The notes beneath the pieces were generated by a model. It was not told where the DNA came from and searched no databases. It worked only from the letters and a program-made list of their open reading frames with translations. From Chrysomallon squamiferum (lineage: Eukaryota; Mollusca; Gastropoda; Neomphalida; Peltospiridae), in contig CM022672.1 in the NCBI GenBank assembly GCA_012295275.1, forward strand, positions 30,107,059 to 30,171,058: DNA of 64,000 bases, in the 5' to 3' direction. Of this stretch, positions 13,498-27,124 are shown piece after piece (position 1 is the first letter of the stretch; each line of letters opens with the position of its first letter). The position numbers and the translations under genes are program-made.

Positions 13498-13562
<65 letters not shown>
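12867..13562. repeat. Two (CT)n microsatellites and an A run
   Basis: (CT)n at 12867-12951 (about 42 units), an A run at 13411-13437, and (CT)n at 13502-13562. The roughly 400 bp of unique sequence at 13000-13400 shows nothing recognisable. Confidence 0.95.
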
Positions 13563-13564
<2 letters not shown>

Positions 13565-14212
13565 AAAACAATTATGGTATGTTTCGATGGATTGTTCTGG
13601 AATAATACTTGGTCATACTTTGTTAATAGTATAGACTGTTCTTCAAAGTGTTAACAAGATTTACAAGACAAAATAACATGATATTACTATTACTTTTCCT
13701 TGTTGATGCTGCTGCAGCTGTTGTGATTATTACCGCTGCTTTTATTGTAGCTGCTGTTGTGATAAAAAATTAAAAAATTAAAAATTAAATAAAATAATGA
13801 TCTGGGGATACATAAAACATACTGAGCTCAAACGTAAACAGACACGACAAAAAGCAACGTTGTATGATATTTTAATTAATCACTTTTGATTTTCATAAAT
13901 GCACCGCTGCATTTCGACCAAGTGTACGAATGTAGTGGGAGAAGTACCAGTCTGGAGTTACTGCCCTTGTTTTCTCGTTTCGTCGTATGTGCTCTCTACC
14001 GTGCCCGCTTCATTTTCAAATTCCCAATAGGCCTTCCTGTCTGGAATTCAAAGTGGCTTCTTTATTATCGAACGAAACAAGTCAACTCTTGCATGGATAC
14101 AGGAAACAAAAGCCGTCTTAAATCCTCTGGTCGTGGCGAGAACAAATCGTCGACGCGTTTCCGTGCGAAACCGATCACGTCCGAATGTCATTTGTCGGCC
14201 AGTGTCGATAGA

Positions 14213-14349
14213 TCAGATTCGTCGGCATTGTCCGGTGTGTGAGGTTGTCGTGATCAAGTCGAGATCTTTTCTATTCCCAGCGAACGCGTCAACATGCTGG
14301 AGTATTTCACTACTTTCGATCGCTTTGTCTTCTAGACGCTGTTTGATTT
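14213..14349 (-). CDS. Doubtful terminal exon or gene remnant, unknown product
   Basis: On the minus strand a CTGCAG acceptor-like site (ending at 14350) opens a frame of about 44 codons that stops at 14215-14213. The amino-acid mix looks protein-like and helical, beginning IKQRLEDKAIESSEILQHVD, and codon use is GC-richer than the flanks. I recognise no family, I found no upstream exon, and the opposite strand is also open. It could be the last exon of an unseen gene, a decayed transposon exon or chance. Confidence 0.2.
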
Positions 14350-15579
14350 CTGCAGTTTAGTTTTGCCAACAAGTGTTCGGCGAAAATGGAACGCATTAAA
14401 TAAACAGAAAGGGGGCATAACCCCTGACGAAGAGAAGAATTTGTAGTAATCTTAATCTGCCTGTGCTGGTTAATGCCATGTTCGCAATATCGTTTTCATA
14501 TCTTTGCCATAGTTTACTGGTCACTGATACTAAATGGGAGGCTACAAACTACAGATTTTCCGCTTACCTGAAATATTTATTTGTGGTATAGAATGATGAT
14601 GGTGATGATGATGGTGATGATAATTTGAGTTAGAAACGGCGAAACAATGTTTTTTCTCAGAGGTTAAAGAAATGATATTTCATTTGTACCATATCTCAGT
14701 CCAAAAAAAAAGACGTTTTGGCCATTCCTTTTTTCAGACAAGGATGCCTCTGTCTGAATTTATTTATTTATTAACTTTTTGAATGTTTATTAGGTAGATT
14801 ATATAAGTGGATGTTTACTTCCAGTACAAAAAGAATATCAAATTAAAAGAAAACATTTATTGTTCTTACAATTCACACGCCTTAATCCATAGTTAACTTT
14901 CTAATTAATAATAATAGTCGTTTATTTTATATCCTTTAAACTAGACCATTTTTTATTACTCAGTTATAGCTGTATAAGGCGAGAATTGTTTCACGGTTTA
15001 CTAGCAACTGGACAGTAACTGCAGTTGATATTCAGTGAGATTATTAACCAACTACCACGACCACGGGAACAACAACAACAAAAAGAAACTTGACACTGAC
15101 TGCTTGGTTTAACACTTACTTGTTTAGAATTTGAAAATTAAATTTATATTATCATAAATTGTATTCTTAAATGACAGTGAAATTCATATTGTCATTGGGA
15201 CAGATTATGGTCAGATGTACACCGTCTGTATTATCTGAGGCTGAAGTATCCCTAACCAAAACATCCTACAGTCCAAGAAAACACATACATCGGCATTTTA
15301 AAATAATAGCTATGATAGAACATGAAATGAGTATTACTGAGACTATGGACGATCTGTTTTTGGGTGACTGCAATGTATCATTAAAAATGTTATTCTCTGA
15401 ATGACAGAAATAGCCAAGTTGTTTAATGCTATGGTTTTCATATACGTAATTATGTAACTGTGTATGTATGTTTGTATATATGAATAAATGCTTATACGTT
15501 TATATGTATGTACACATCCACCAGTAAATAAATGCCACAGAAAAGCAATTAATTTAATTATGTTGATTGCTATACCAGT

Positions 15580-15848
15580 GTATCTATGTGCATACATACA
15601 TACATACATACACATACATATATATATGTATGTGTGTGTGTATTTATTAATGTTATGTACGCATGTGTTTATTTGAATATATGTACTCATGTATCAATAT
15701 ACTTTGTATGCATGTGTGCATGTACGAATATAACAACGAATGTACTGCATATATGTATATATCTGTACGTACGAATAATCTGATGAATGAATGTAGATGT
15801 ATGATGTACGAACTTACTTTTTTCTTTTCTTCCATTCATTTATTGTGT

Positions 15849-15885
<37 letters not shown>

Positions 15886-15941
15886 TGTGTGTGTGTGTCT
15901 GTGTGTCTGTGTGCGCGCGCGCGTGTGTGTGTGTGTGTGTG
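15580..15941. repeat. TACA/TATG-rich block and (GT)n microsatellite
   Basis: A TACA-rich segment at 15590-15640 is followed, after mixed TATG sequence, by (GT)n with TC and GC interruptions from 15844 to 15941. Cys/Val frames are repeat translations. Confidence 0.92.
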
Positions 15942-16207
15942 AGCCACTACGCTGTGAGGTTTCTACAACAGAACAGAAGCGAGTGTGTATCTGTCACTGT
16001 CGAGTTTGTTTGGTATTTCTGGAACGTTCGCGGAGACGGGTGGTCTATGTGGACAGGGGCCGTCGTATTAAGACGCGGTGATCACTTCTCGCTGGCAGAA
16101 TGTCTCTTGGTACGGAACCGTCCCAGGTGTTGTCAGTGAAATATTCTAGTTAGTCTGTTTGTAATCTTCGTTCTGGAATTTAACGCTGATTAGGAGTCTG
16201 AGTTGCG

Positions 16208-16296
<89 letters not shown>

Positions 16297-16299
16297 TAA

Positions 16300-16341
<42 letters not shown>

Positions 16342-16364
16342 CAATAATAATAATAATAATAATA
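16208..16364. repeat. (TAA)n array, about 157 bp
   Basis: A long, almost pure (TAA)n array with three small interruptions. The poly-Tyr frame on the minus strand is an artefact. Confidence 0.97.
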
Positions 16365-16504
16365 AAATTAGACAATCTGAAATAAGAATATCAGTGTATA
16401 TATTCCTTTCTTACTTTATATAGTAAACCAATTTTATTTATGTTTTTACTTATTTACTTCCTATTAATATTATGGTCGTTACTGTTATTTATTATTACTC
16501 CTAA

Positions 16505-16670
16505 TACTTCTAGTACTACTACTACTATTATCATTATTAGTAATAGTACTACTACTACTACTATTATAATTATTAGTAATAGTACTACTACTACTACTAC
16601 TACTATTATAATTATTAGTAATACTACTACTACTACTACTATCATTATTATTAGTACTACTACTACTTGT
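16505..16670. repeat. Composite minisatellite of (ACT)n blocks and a near-palindromic spacer
   Basis: Blocks of ACT triplets alternate three to four times with a spacer close to ATTATAATTATTAGTAATA. The result is a higher-order period of about 50-60 bp built on a trinucleotide repeat. Thr, Ser/Asn and Val/Leu frames in all readings are artefacts. Confidence 0.85.
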
Positions 16671-16675
16671 ATCGT

Positions 16676-18387
16676 CGTAGTTGTCCTTTGCGATAGCCAA
16701 TCATCCACATTCACGGGTGGATCTATTATGAAACTAATGAAGCTTAGTTTCAGGGCCCCTAAAAGCAGAGTCCCCAGAATTAACTTTAGTCTACATGACT
16801 TCAAAATTTTAATCAAAATCTGACATGTGGCTAAATTTTATAAAATCCATAGAAAAATATAACCATGATTACCCAGACCTCATTGCTGTTTGCAAAGGTT
16901 CCCCCCTTAACAATCTGAGTCCCCCCCGTTTAGGTCTGCTAGTCCTCAGCGTTCGGTGTCTCGTGACGTTTACTCCCCCCACACACAACCCTAACTACGT
17001 AATCCTTCAATAATTATTGCCGTCTGCGACACGGTGTGGTTATATCCTAAAAATAAATGTATCTCGTACTCGTGGCTGTCGTCGACAGAGCTGCGGATCA
17101 AAACATCACCAGTGGCAGCGTCACTTAATCAATTTTTCTTATACGTGCCCATTGTTAGTGTTTTTGTTTTTTTTTTACGATTTTTTATCATTTTGTTAAG
17201 TCTGTGGCATTAAGTACAGAGTGTATTTCAATTTCAGGTCAGTTTTCATTTTTATAAGTATAAATATTGAAATATGTCAATGACGAAGATTAACGAAGTC
17301 AGAAACAACTTTGGTATACGCTTTCGGATTATTGATTTTGAGGAAAGGCACAGTTAATCACAAACACAGATTTCGAGCAGTTATTATTAAGTACAAACAT
17401 CAATTACCGATTTTAAAATAATAATAACATAGTTTTATTAGTAGTAACAGTAATACTAATGATAGAAACAGTAGCTGAAATTTTAATATTAATGCTGGCA
17501 GTAGTAGGAGTAGTAGTTGTAAATAAAAAACCTACTTATTTTAACTGTATAATCTACACGATTTTAAAATAATAATAATATATATATTTATTATTAGCAA
17601 CACTGATGACAGTGGTTGTTGTAGTGGTGGTGCTGGCGTGGTATAAGTATCAACAGTTAAACATAAATAAAAACCTGTTTATTATATTAACAGTATAATC
17701 TGCACATGTATTTTTAAAGTCTGCTTTATCATATGATAAACATAGTGAATTATAAAACGTGAACTAATAATAATAATAATAATATGTGTTGAACAATAAT
17801 TCCACGTACAATAATATGACAAACGTATTTGAAAGAAAATACTTATTCTTCATTGTTTAAAGGAATAATGTCATTACGGATCCAATTCACAGCATGCATA
17901 TTTAATGTTCTTTCTTACACAAAAAAATACGTTTGATCATTTTATATATATATTTTTAGTAGCAAATGATTTCTATATTAATTGTACATAATAAAGCAAG
18001 TGACTCTGCGTTTGATAGAACAGGCATGAAAACAGACCAGAAAAAGACTAGGATTCTGTTGGAAGGAATTATTTTTCAAACCATCATGCTTAAAATAAAT
18101 GTTGATCCATACGTCACACTAAATTGTCATGTAATCGCTACAATGGACTATAACAAGATCAAATAAATTACACTGTGGGATTTATTTATTTATTTATTTA
18201 TTTATAAATTGTTATTACGAGAGAGTCACATTTCGGGTTCTTTTCGTAGTATCTAGATATTATCTCACAATAACAATAACGTCACTCTAACAATGAGTAT
18301 CATATCATTATTAAAATACGCATACAAACAGCTAAAACACAGGCATGCAGCAAAGTTGTTACTGATGATTGGAAGAAAAACAGAGGT
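16676..18387. other. No gene recognised
   Basis: The stretch at 16690-17130 is less AT-rich and has C runs, with no recognisable exon. The rest is AT-rich with short TAA runs and (TTTA)n at 18180-18205. That last tract lies just downstream of DNLZ on the minus strand and supplies AATAAA-type polyadenylation signals for it. Confidence 0.5.
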
Positions 18388-19139
18388 TTAACTTTTTTCA
18401 TCTTCACCACCAACTTCCAAAGTTCCGTCTAGCAGCGATGTTTTCTTTACCTTTTCACCTTTAGCTGCTAAAATCTCCTCAATGTTTCTGAAATAAAGAA
18501 TATAATGAACAACAACAACAACAACAACAACAATAATAATAATTAAAATAATATTTGAGTTAATGTGCTTGGTCTTGTGAACAAAAAACAAAAAAAACGG
18601 AATCCCGAGTTTAAAACGAATGTCTGTAACGAATGGTTATTTCGTTAATGGAATTCATTAACTGATATTAATCTATATTTTAATTCGTTTCATCAGTCTC
18701 CCACGTGATTTCATTACAGTTGTGCAAATTAATATTTTAAATTAAGATTATTCAGCATCATAAATAATATCGCGGTTGCTGATAATACAAATAAATATAG
18801 CTGAATCTAATTATTGCAACGCGAAAGGTTATTATTATTATTACTAATTTATTATTATTTGTTCGTGATTTCTTAAAAAGAAGACAAAAAGAAATATATT
18901 TTGACACCTAATATCTATTATTAACAGAACATGTCGATGTGTCGTTAAACAAATATTCATTCACGTGTATGAAATTATTTAAATTAATGCCATGTGGATG
19001 ACATATAAACTTTGAACTATCAACAAACTGACACGTGATAATGAGATATTTTTTCAAATAATCTTTTAACAATTACCAGACATTTTATGTATTATCTGCT
19101 TTTTATATATTGCTATAGAATAAACACAGCTGTAAGAGA

Positions 19140-19210
<71 letters not shown>

Positions 19211-19868
19211 CTTACTTTTTGCCTATGTCTTTAAACCAGCCGAGATTGTCTGCTATTAAATGATGATTTTTACATCCTTGGCACGTTACAACAACAATTC
19301 CGTGCGTGTAAGAAATTTTAGAAAACGTGTGACTGTTTTTCGAGCCGCAAACTTTACACGTGTATGAGATACACATATGCGTGCTCGGGAATTTACCAAG
19401 AATTTGTTCTCGTGTGCTTGGTGAGACAGTCTCATCCTTTTCTTCTCGTAATGATTCTTTGCAAGATGTTCCATCATTCTGTGAAGTGTTTTTGTCTTCA
19501 TATTTGTTGGCGACCACATGTCCTATTCCACTTTCCGAATGAAAAAGGCGGTGCTCTACTTCCAAAGGTGATCTATCTAAATTTAATACACTAGTCGTTT
19601 TGCATAATGTTTGCTTTGAAACGTCAGAAATTGGTTTTAACAAACATGATATACGAGACGGATATGTCTGTAAGTGTCTAAAATTAACAATGTGATCAAC
19701 TTTATAATTACTTACAGTCAAATTCTGAAATTTACTGAATTTTAAACAGGATTTCATTGAACGTAAATCGCTTATTAATTTCTGGTTATTCAAATGCCTC
19801 ACATCTGCGGGACATTCTGATTTCAATAACGAATTAATAATCTTTCGTAAACTGTTACCACGATACAT
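18388..19868 (-). CDS. DNLZ: DNL-type zinc finger protein (mtHsp70 escort, Tim15/Zim17/Hep1 family)
   Basis: Two coding exons, 19868-19216 and 18487-18388 (TAA), total 250 codons. The donor is GTAAGT at 19215 and the acceptor is TTTCAG before 18487; the phases match and rebuild a Lys codon. The conserved zinc ribbon sits at about residues 169-215, with Cys171, Cys174, Cys196 and Cys199 in two CxxC pairs and the family phrase HHLIADNLGWF. The family binds mitochondrial Hsp70 in the matrix and keeps it soluble. The N-terminus (MYRGNSLRK...) is basic and acid-poor, as expected of a presequence, and the pre-domain region is longer than in the human protein (about 178 aa). I chose the ATG at 19868 because the open frame farther upstream has no ATG. 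A (GA)n tract starts seven bases inside the intron. The gene is divergent from COQ4. Confidence 0.93.
19142..19208. repeat. (GA)n microsatellite against the DNLZ 5' splice site
   Basis: About 33 GA units lie inside the single DNLZ coding intron. Read on the transcribed strand it is (TC)n and begins seven bases after the exon end, directly behind the GTAAGTA donor. Confidence 0.97.
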
Positions 19869-20497
19869 TTCTGATGTAACAACCTTCAAAACACTGTCAA
19901 AAGCCGAACACGGAAGAAAACAAACGCACGTGCTACATTTGTTTAAAAATATTTCCGTTCATGCGCAAAACAAATATCTATTCTACTTGTTACTCGACTA
20001 CCTATTATTGGCATAAGGATGTTTCGAAAAATTACGCAGAATAACAAATGATTTTTTTTTTATTGTTTATTGTTTATTGTTATTGTTTATTTTTAATTAC
20101 AATATTAGTTAATGAATCTGTTGTTATTTTAGCCTATATAACATGGAGAAAAATATATTCAATATAATGCATTATTTGCATTCTTTAAATACTATGCCGC
20201 ATATATATATATATATATATAAACATTTTTTTTTTTTAATTTTGTTTACTTTATCCAAAAATATATTAATCTTAAAATATATTAATCTTAAAATATATTA
20301 ATCTACTATTAATATTAAAATTTTTCCAGTAGTTATTAAACAAATGTTCATTTATTTGGTTTTTAAATACGTTTCCACTAGTTGGTTAGAGTATATTTTC
20401 TATTATAATTATAAACCTTTCGCGAATAATTGTTACGCTTCGTTATTTAAGAAAAAAGTGTCGCATATGACAGAGAGTCAGTCTGATTTGCAGAACC
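19869..20497. promoter_or_regulatory. Shared divergent promoter region of DNLZ and COQ4
   Basis: The two start codons are 629 bp apart on opposite strands. The interval contains a T/TTGTT-rich part, (TA)n at 20201-20220 and a three-unit tandem (AAAATATATTAATCTT, 20263-20310). A less AT-rich stretch next to DNLZ (19880-20000) is the likely core promoter. Co-regulation of two mitochondrial genes is an inference from the arrangement. Confidence 0.5.
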
Positions 20498-23400
20498 ATG
20501 GCATCGTGTCTCGCAGTAAGCAGACGTTCTTTGATTAGTTACAGCATTTATTCTGTTTTGAGACGATCATCACAGAGATTATCTCTTTTAAAACGAAGTC
20601 CAGTTCGTTTTGCATCAGTGGCAAGTCAAGGTTGACATTTATACATTATGACATTGTTACAATAATTTCTTAAAGTCAACAGTTAAAAGCAGAGCTAGTA
20701 GTCAGAGATCATCCTTTTATTTAGTTTTCTCTGTTATGAATATGTCAGTACCTGTCACCGGCTCACTTTTAGTATGTGTCTCAATTTCAGTGTCAAATTA
20801 AAGATAGACCGATAGCGATAGCTTCTTTGCAACTTCATTTAAATAACACTTTTTTCTTATTATTTTTTTAAAAAGTTAATTAAAATTGTTTAATGTATAT
20901 GATATGCATCCTAAAAATCAAAGCAGTAGAGAATATGAATAAATGAATATTTTGTTTGTCTGAAACAGAACAAGAAGAATCTGATCATGCAGAGAGACCT
21001 GAGAGAGAACGACCTCAGAGTATGTACCCAGGACACGTACCTACGACACTGTTACAGAAAACTCTGCTTGCTGTGGGATCAGCTGGAATGGCTCTGTACA
21101 ACCCAGCAAGAGATGGTAAGATATTTATTAAATTATCATATCTCTCATCAAATGTGTTCAACATGCATTCAGCAAAAGTTAAATAATAAAATTATATTAG
21201 AACAATAGAAAATGATATTAGAACAACACCTAAAATGTTATATTAATATTATTATCAGATAATCATAACGTCATAAAAACAAATATAAACCTTTTATGAA
21301 GAGTAGGAAATATAAATGGAAATTTATGAGTGTTATCATCATCTGATATTTTATTATCATTCATTATTTGACAGCACAAACAATATCAAAATATCAGTAC
21401 ATTATTTTTTATAAATTACACTATATGTTTAACAATAATGTTTATCATATTATTACTGAATTGTATTATTATTTGAACTAGCATGTATTTACCTTCAACA
21501 CTTTATTTTTGTTCCATTTGTTCCTTTCTGTCAATTCTAATACATATGTTGTACACATATAAAAATGACTTTTTTACAGTAATACTGTATGGGATGCTAT
21601 GGTGTTATGCACGTTTTTTCTGATTAAAATATTGTTTCAGTACAAAATTAAAATGTGTTTTAATTTAATTGCATGCAATATTACTACATTATTACTGTAT
21701 TAATGAGTAAGAGTGTCTTCAAAGTGTTTGGGGATATATACATAATGACGTTTTAAAATGCATCCAAATTGATCCCAGCAGATAATCACATAAAATTTTA
21801 TAATATAAATGGAAATTTTTGCTGATAATTATTATTATTATTAGAAAATGTCACATTCTTTTTCTTATCATTTATTAATTTGAACATTTTTATTAATTTA
21901 ATTCTCATTTCTTCAAACTGGATATATACATGAAAGAAATCAAGTGATCCCAGCAGCACTCTCTTTGGAATCTTTTGATCTGTTTTCGTCCCCAGATCCC
22001 TTTGGAATTTTGATTCCCCATCCCAATCTGTATTTATACTTTTTTTACAAATTCAAATACATTTTTTTTCCCTATTTATCTGATGATATGTAAAAAAGAT
22101 CCTGCTTTTTTCCTTTCTATTGTTTTTTTTTTTTTTTTTATTTGTTCCACCATCCCAAATAATCATATTATTTAATTATTAAAATGTTAATATTCATTCA
22201 TGATCAGATGTTTCTACAAACATTCATTTTAGTTCATTGTCGACTTGTTTTCAGACATGATCTCTGTGCTAGGGGAGACAACAAGTTATTTTGCTTTACG
22301 CTGGATGAGGGAGAAGATGATGAATGATCCTGTAGGAAGACAGATTTTAGAGTGAGACTTTTTTATACTAACTGTTTCTCTGACAACAATCTCTAGTGCA
22401 CAACAGCAAATAGAATTAGGTTATATATATCAACATACATAAAAAAAAAAGTCTGTTCATTTATATAAATAAATAATTCACCAGTTCTTAACTTTGGCAG
22501 TAGCACCCAACATTATGAGAACACAGAGTTCATAAAAGCTCTATATAATATAAATACCTGTAACTACTCTGTAATTCTTCATCCTTCAGTCAGAATGTAA
22601 CACCTATCCTAGACATCCATTAAAAATTATTTAAAATAAGGCACAGAAATAGTTAAGAACCTGAGATGTAGATTTAGACAAAGTGATAGAGGATGTTAAT
22701 TCATGCTGTTTTGTTCCAAATTTATTTTATTTATTTTTTATTTCTTAGTCCTTTCACTTATCTCTTCACAACATTAGTTATTCAGGCAACAAACAGGGTT
22801 TCCAGCCAGTTTCCACCATTCTTTAATATTTTATTTTTAATTATAATTTTTTTTTAATTTGTTCTCAGCTACCCTCAGCAATCTTACTTATTACTTTTAC
22901 TTGTTAACAACAACAGATTTTTTCCTTTGTTAATAAGGTTTCATACTCATATATAACAAGTCTGTATCTACTTAGTTTCATTTTATTTTTATTTATTTTC
23001 TCTTGTGGTATATTTCAAAATGAAATGAAAAATTACAAAAATGTGCACTGAATCACTGAATGTATGTAATATGCAAATATTGAAGCCACACCTCACAAGT
23101 ACAGAGAGACTGGTCAACATTAACCCATGCCCAGCATTAAACTTCCAGGAAAAAGAGTAAAACACAAAATATTCAAACAAGTAACACTTTATTCTTTTTA
23201 TAAAAAATAGGAAAAAAAGATTCATTTCTATATACGCTGCTTAGAACTTTCAACAAAGTGGAGCTTAATTTCTGACATAAGAAAGACTGGACAAAAGCCC
23301 TTTAAATAATATTCTTATAATATTATAATGTTAATTGGTTATTCAGTGTACCTGTGTTAATCCTCTAAAACACTCTGTAAAATGCTGCAGTATGAAAGGT

Positions 23401-25312
23401 TTGTTTTTTGTTTGCAGAGACAGACCAGAGATTAACACGAGGACCGTATCAATACCAGAGCTGGGCAAACTGCCAGAGGGAACGTTTGGCAAAGAATACT
23501 GGAAATTTCTTACTACAAATGTAAGTTTCAAATTCCAGATGCCGGTTTAGATGTAATGCATACACACACACACACAGACACATAAATGCACGTGCAAACA
23601 TCTTTCCATTTCTGTGTGTGTGTCCATATCTTGCTTGCTGTCAAAAATACATCCTGATGTCTCTCTCTCACATGAGGCAATAAATTCTAATAGAACTGAA
23701 CAAAGATCAAAAAAAATACAACCTGTAAATATGTTTCATCAGTGTAACGTGTTAGATTCCAAAATATATTGCATGAATTGTGATTGAATGAATTAGTTCA
23801 GATTGTTTTGTTTAAAATTATTACTAGACTCCATCATTTATAATTTTGTATATGTCATTAGCTTTTGAATTCAAATAGTAAAATACATGTCAAAAAGAAT
23901 CTTTAAGTAGAAACTTAAATTCTTTTCTATAGAGTAAAACCTGTATCATACCACTGACAAAGTAGATTGGATTTTGAAAGTGTGTTTACTAGAATGTTGA
24001 ATAATTAAACAGTATATTTAGGTAAAATTTGACATTGGATTTCTTTTTCCATATATCACATTACTAAATGTCCATTGACAACACCTACAGATGGGAGTTT
24101 CTGAAACTGATAAAACTAAAAAACATAAACAAAGCAATGAATATGTAAATTACTTACATTTGTTACAACAGCTGATAAATATGTAATAGGAGCCACTATC
24201 ACTGTACTCTTTCAGTAATTATTTATTTCACAGGGTTTCACTCCAGACGCTCGCATGGCTGTGAGATTCGTAGACGATGCGGATCTCATGTACGTCATGC
24301 TGAGGTACCGACAAGTTCACGACCTCCTGCACACTCTGCTGGGCATGCCCACCAACATGCTGGGTGAGATCGTCGTCAAGTGGGTGGAGGCCCTGCAGAC
24401 AGGTTTGCCCATGTGTGCTCTGGGTGCTCTAGGTGGACCCATACGACTTGGTCCTGTGTGAGTCTGCTTTCTTACATACAAGGTTGATTATTCTGTACAG
24501 GTTGAATTTCCCAAACTTGCCATCATTGAGGTCACTGCCATGCTGACTAATGGAATTTGCTAATTTTGTGATGTTAATATACTTTACATATAAACTGGAT
24601 AATATGTACTACACCAGACAGACAACAGAGTTTATGTACCAATGTTTCAATAAATCTAACCTCCTCAAGAGATCTAATTTTTTTTTCTACTACACTCACA
24701 ATTTTATTCTTCTATTTCTTCACATTGCCACTAGAGGGTTATCCTGGGTGTTAGGGGAGCATATAGCTACTGTAAAATGGTATAACAATCTCTGCAGATG
24801 TCAAAAACCAAGCATATGTATTCTGTAATACTGGCCTGAAGGTAAGAATGTGGTGCTTGCAATGCCTAGTTATGATGCAGACCAGCAAAGTAATGCCAGA
24901 CAGTGGTGGGACTTCTGTAGAGAATTGGAATTACTCTGTTCTGGGATATTCCTGGTTTTGTTATATCAACTTTGGGAAGTTCAGCCAGTATTTCAATCAT
25001 CAGGATATTAACTGAAACTTTAAACTTAAAAAATAATTTTAAACCATCTAGGTTTTCAAATAATATATACTTACATACTTCTAAATTAAATTAATGTTTT
25101 TATGTTACTTCTTTATTTGCAGCCACAGACAACAGTATATCAACATTTACCTACCATGGGCTATCAAAACTGGCTACAATGCAAAGTTCCTGATGGCTGT
25201 GTACTTTGAAAAACACTGGGAACAGAACCTGGAAGAATTTCAGCGTGAACTGAACATCACACCTCCCCCTAGACCCATCAAGAAAACTGGCAAACGAACA
25301 CTCACACCATAG
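20498..25312 (+). CDS. COQ4: Ubiquinone biosynthesis protein COQ4, mitochondrial
   Basis: Six exons: 20498-20630, 20969-21115, 22255-22351, 23418-23520, 24234-24457, 25123-25312 (TAG). They give 297 codons with consistent phases; the first donor (CAAG/GTTGAC) is weak but is the only one in phase. COQ4 is a peripheral protein on the matrix face of the inner membrane, part of the coenzyme Q synthome, and recent work assigns it the C1 decarboxylation/hydroxylation step. The metal-binding signature HDxxH(x11)E is intact as His189, Asp190, His193 and Glu205, followed by the family's GxP-rich stretch ([14 protein letters not shown]). Exon 1 encodes an Arg/Ser-rich, acid-free leader typical of mitochondrial import. 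The human protein is 265 aa. A polyadenylation signal AATAAA lies at 25352-25357, 40 bp after the stop. Confidence 0.97.
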
Positions 25313-25364
25313 TTTTTAAAACATCATTTAAATAATTTGTGATAAAACATAAATAAAATTTCAC

Positions 25365-25675
25365 ATTGGTAACAGAAAAGAAGTTATCTGATATCAACAA
25401 TGAAAGATGATTAGAAAAAAAGAAAAGATTTCAACAAAATAAAATGTGTTAAAGTTAAAAGAAGAAACGAAATCCATTTCTCCTGTAGTAAAAGTGAAAT
25501 TGGTGAAATTTCCTATTAGTAATAGAACATTTTTTTAACTGATACCAGCACTGAAGGATGGTTAGAAAGAGAAAAAATTATATTTCAACAAAATAACAAA
25601 ATAAAATATGTTAAAGTTAAAAGAAGAAATGAAATCCCAATATTCTGTGGAAAATTAAAAATAGGTGAAAGGTTG
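25365..25675 (+). repeat. Imperfect tandem duplication downstream of COQ4
   Basis: Two units of about 165 bp share phrases such as AACAAAATAAAATATGTTAAA and AAAGTTAAAAGAAGAAA. They lie within or just after the COQ4 3' UTR. Confidence 0.75.
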
Positions 25676-26803
25676 GAAAGTTAAAGGGGTCAAACCTGAA
25701 TTCAGTTTCTGCTGTATAAGTCATGCAGGGATATTTATTGTTTTTTTACAAAGGATTGTTCTACATATTTAACAGGCTTGCATATGCATATGTGTATTTT
25801 TGTGTGTATGTGTACACATGTATGTTTTGGTTATTCCAAATCTAAAGAAAATGTCCTGAAAAAGTTATAAGTTCAGAACTGAAGGTACTGGAAAAGAAAA
25901 GAAAAGGTGTTTTATTTTGTTCAGTCTGTGTTCTCATTGGTTAATATACATAATATTTAAGTGTGTGTGTGTGTGTGTTTTTCCTGTAATAAATTGTATG
26001 ATGTAGTGTGTGTGTGAAAGAATTCATAGAAAGAACATTTCCTGTAATAAATATTGTAGTGCAAGTGTATGTATGTGTACACTAATACATTAAACTGTTA
26101 GTGTTGTTTGTTGGTTATTTTCTTTTTAAGAATTCTCTAAGTTTCATTTTCGTCTGCAGTATATCATTTCAGAAAAATATTTATCTACCATTACACTGTT
26201 GTTTAGCACATGTTTTCAGTCACATTGTGCTATTGACAATGTATAATGTGTTGTTATAAATGTAAAATAAGTACATTTTGTATTTTTAAAAAGTCATGAT
26301 ATTTTTATTTTTCATTATTTTTTGTTTTGTTTTCCTTTTTAAATTCCATAGTAAAATGTACTGCAATATTAAAACAAAAGGAAATAAATTTTTACCCAAG
26401 AAAACTATTTACTATTTAGTTTAGTTATTATTTTTAATCTAAGTTTCTATTTATTGTTATTGTTTTGCACAGAATGTGCTGCTACAGTACTGTCTAATAA
26501 AGGAGTCTGTTGTTTTATATTTTATTTTTTCTACTTTTATTTTATTATTTTTTTAATTTATATATTATTGTTGTTGTTGTTAGTATTATTATAAGTATAT
26601 AGGTGTGTATCAAGAAAAGCAAACAAATCGGCATTAAACCAAAACACGTTCCTAAAAAAGTAATAATAAACAAATACAAATTTTAAAATTATACTAAAAC
26701 AAAAATGGTATCTATTCCCATCTCTGTATTTTACTGGAAGAGTGTGAGCTTTTTTTTTTTTTCAAGGAATATTTCGATTTAAGAACAAAATTCTTCTTGT
26801 CAG

Positions 26804-26834
<31 letters not shown>

Positions 26835-27090
26835 CATTAATTCATTAAATTCAATTAAACCATAAATATAGACTGATGTGGCTACATCGGCACGAAACAC
26901 CAGCTCAAATCGCTGGGTTTATATCTACTTCCAAAAAATAATTATAACGTCTAGCTGTGTTTATAAATGATGTCAGTCTAATTATTGACCTAATATTAAA
27001 GACGCCATGATGATTTATTGCGGGGGGGGGGGACTTTTATATTTTTCACGTTCCGAAGTTTTATATATACATATAATTATCTTAAATTGC

Positions 27091-27124
<34 letters not shown>

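Noticed and set aside
13886-14360. 118- and 75-codon plus-strand frames
   Set aside because: They overlap each other and the doubtful minus-strand exon, and match no known family.
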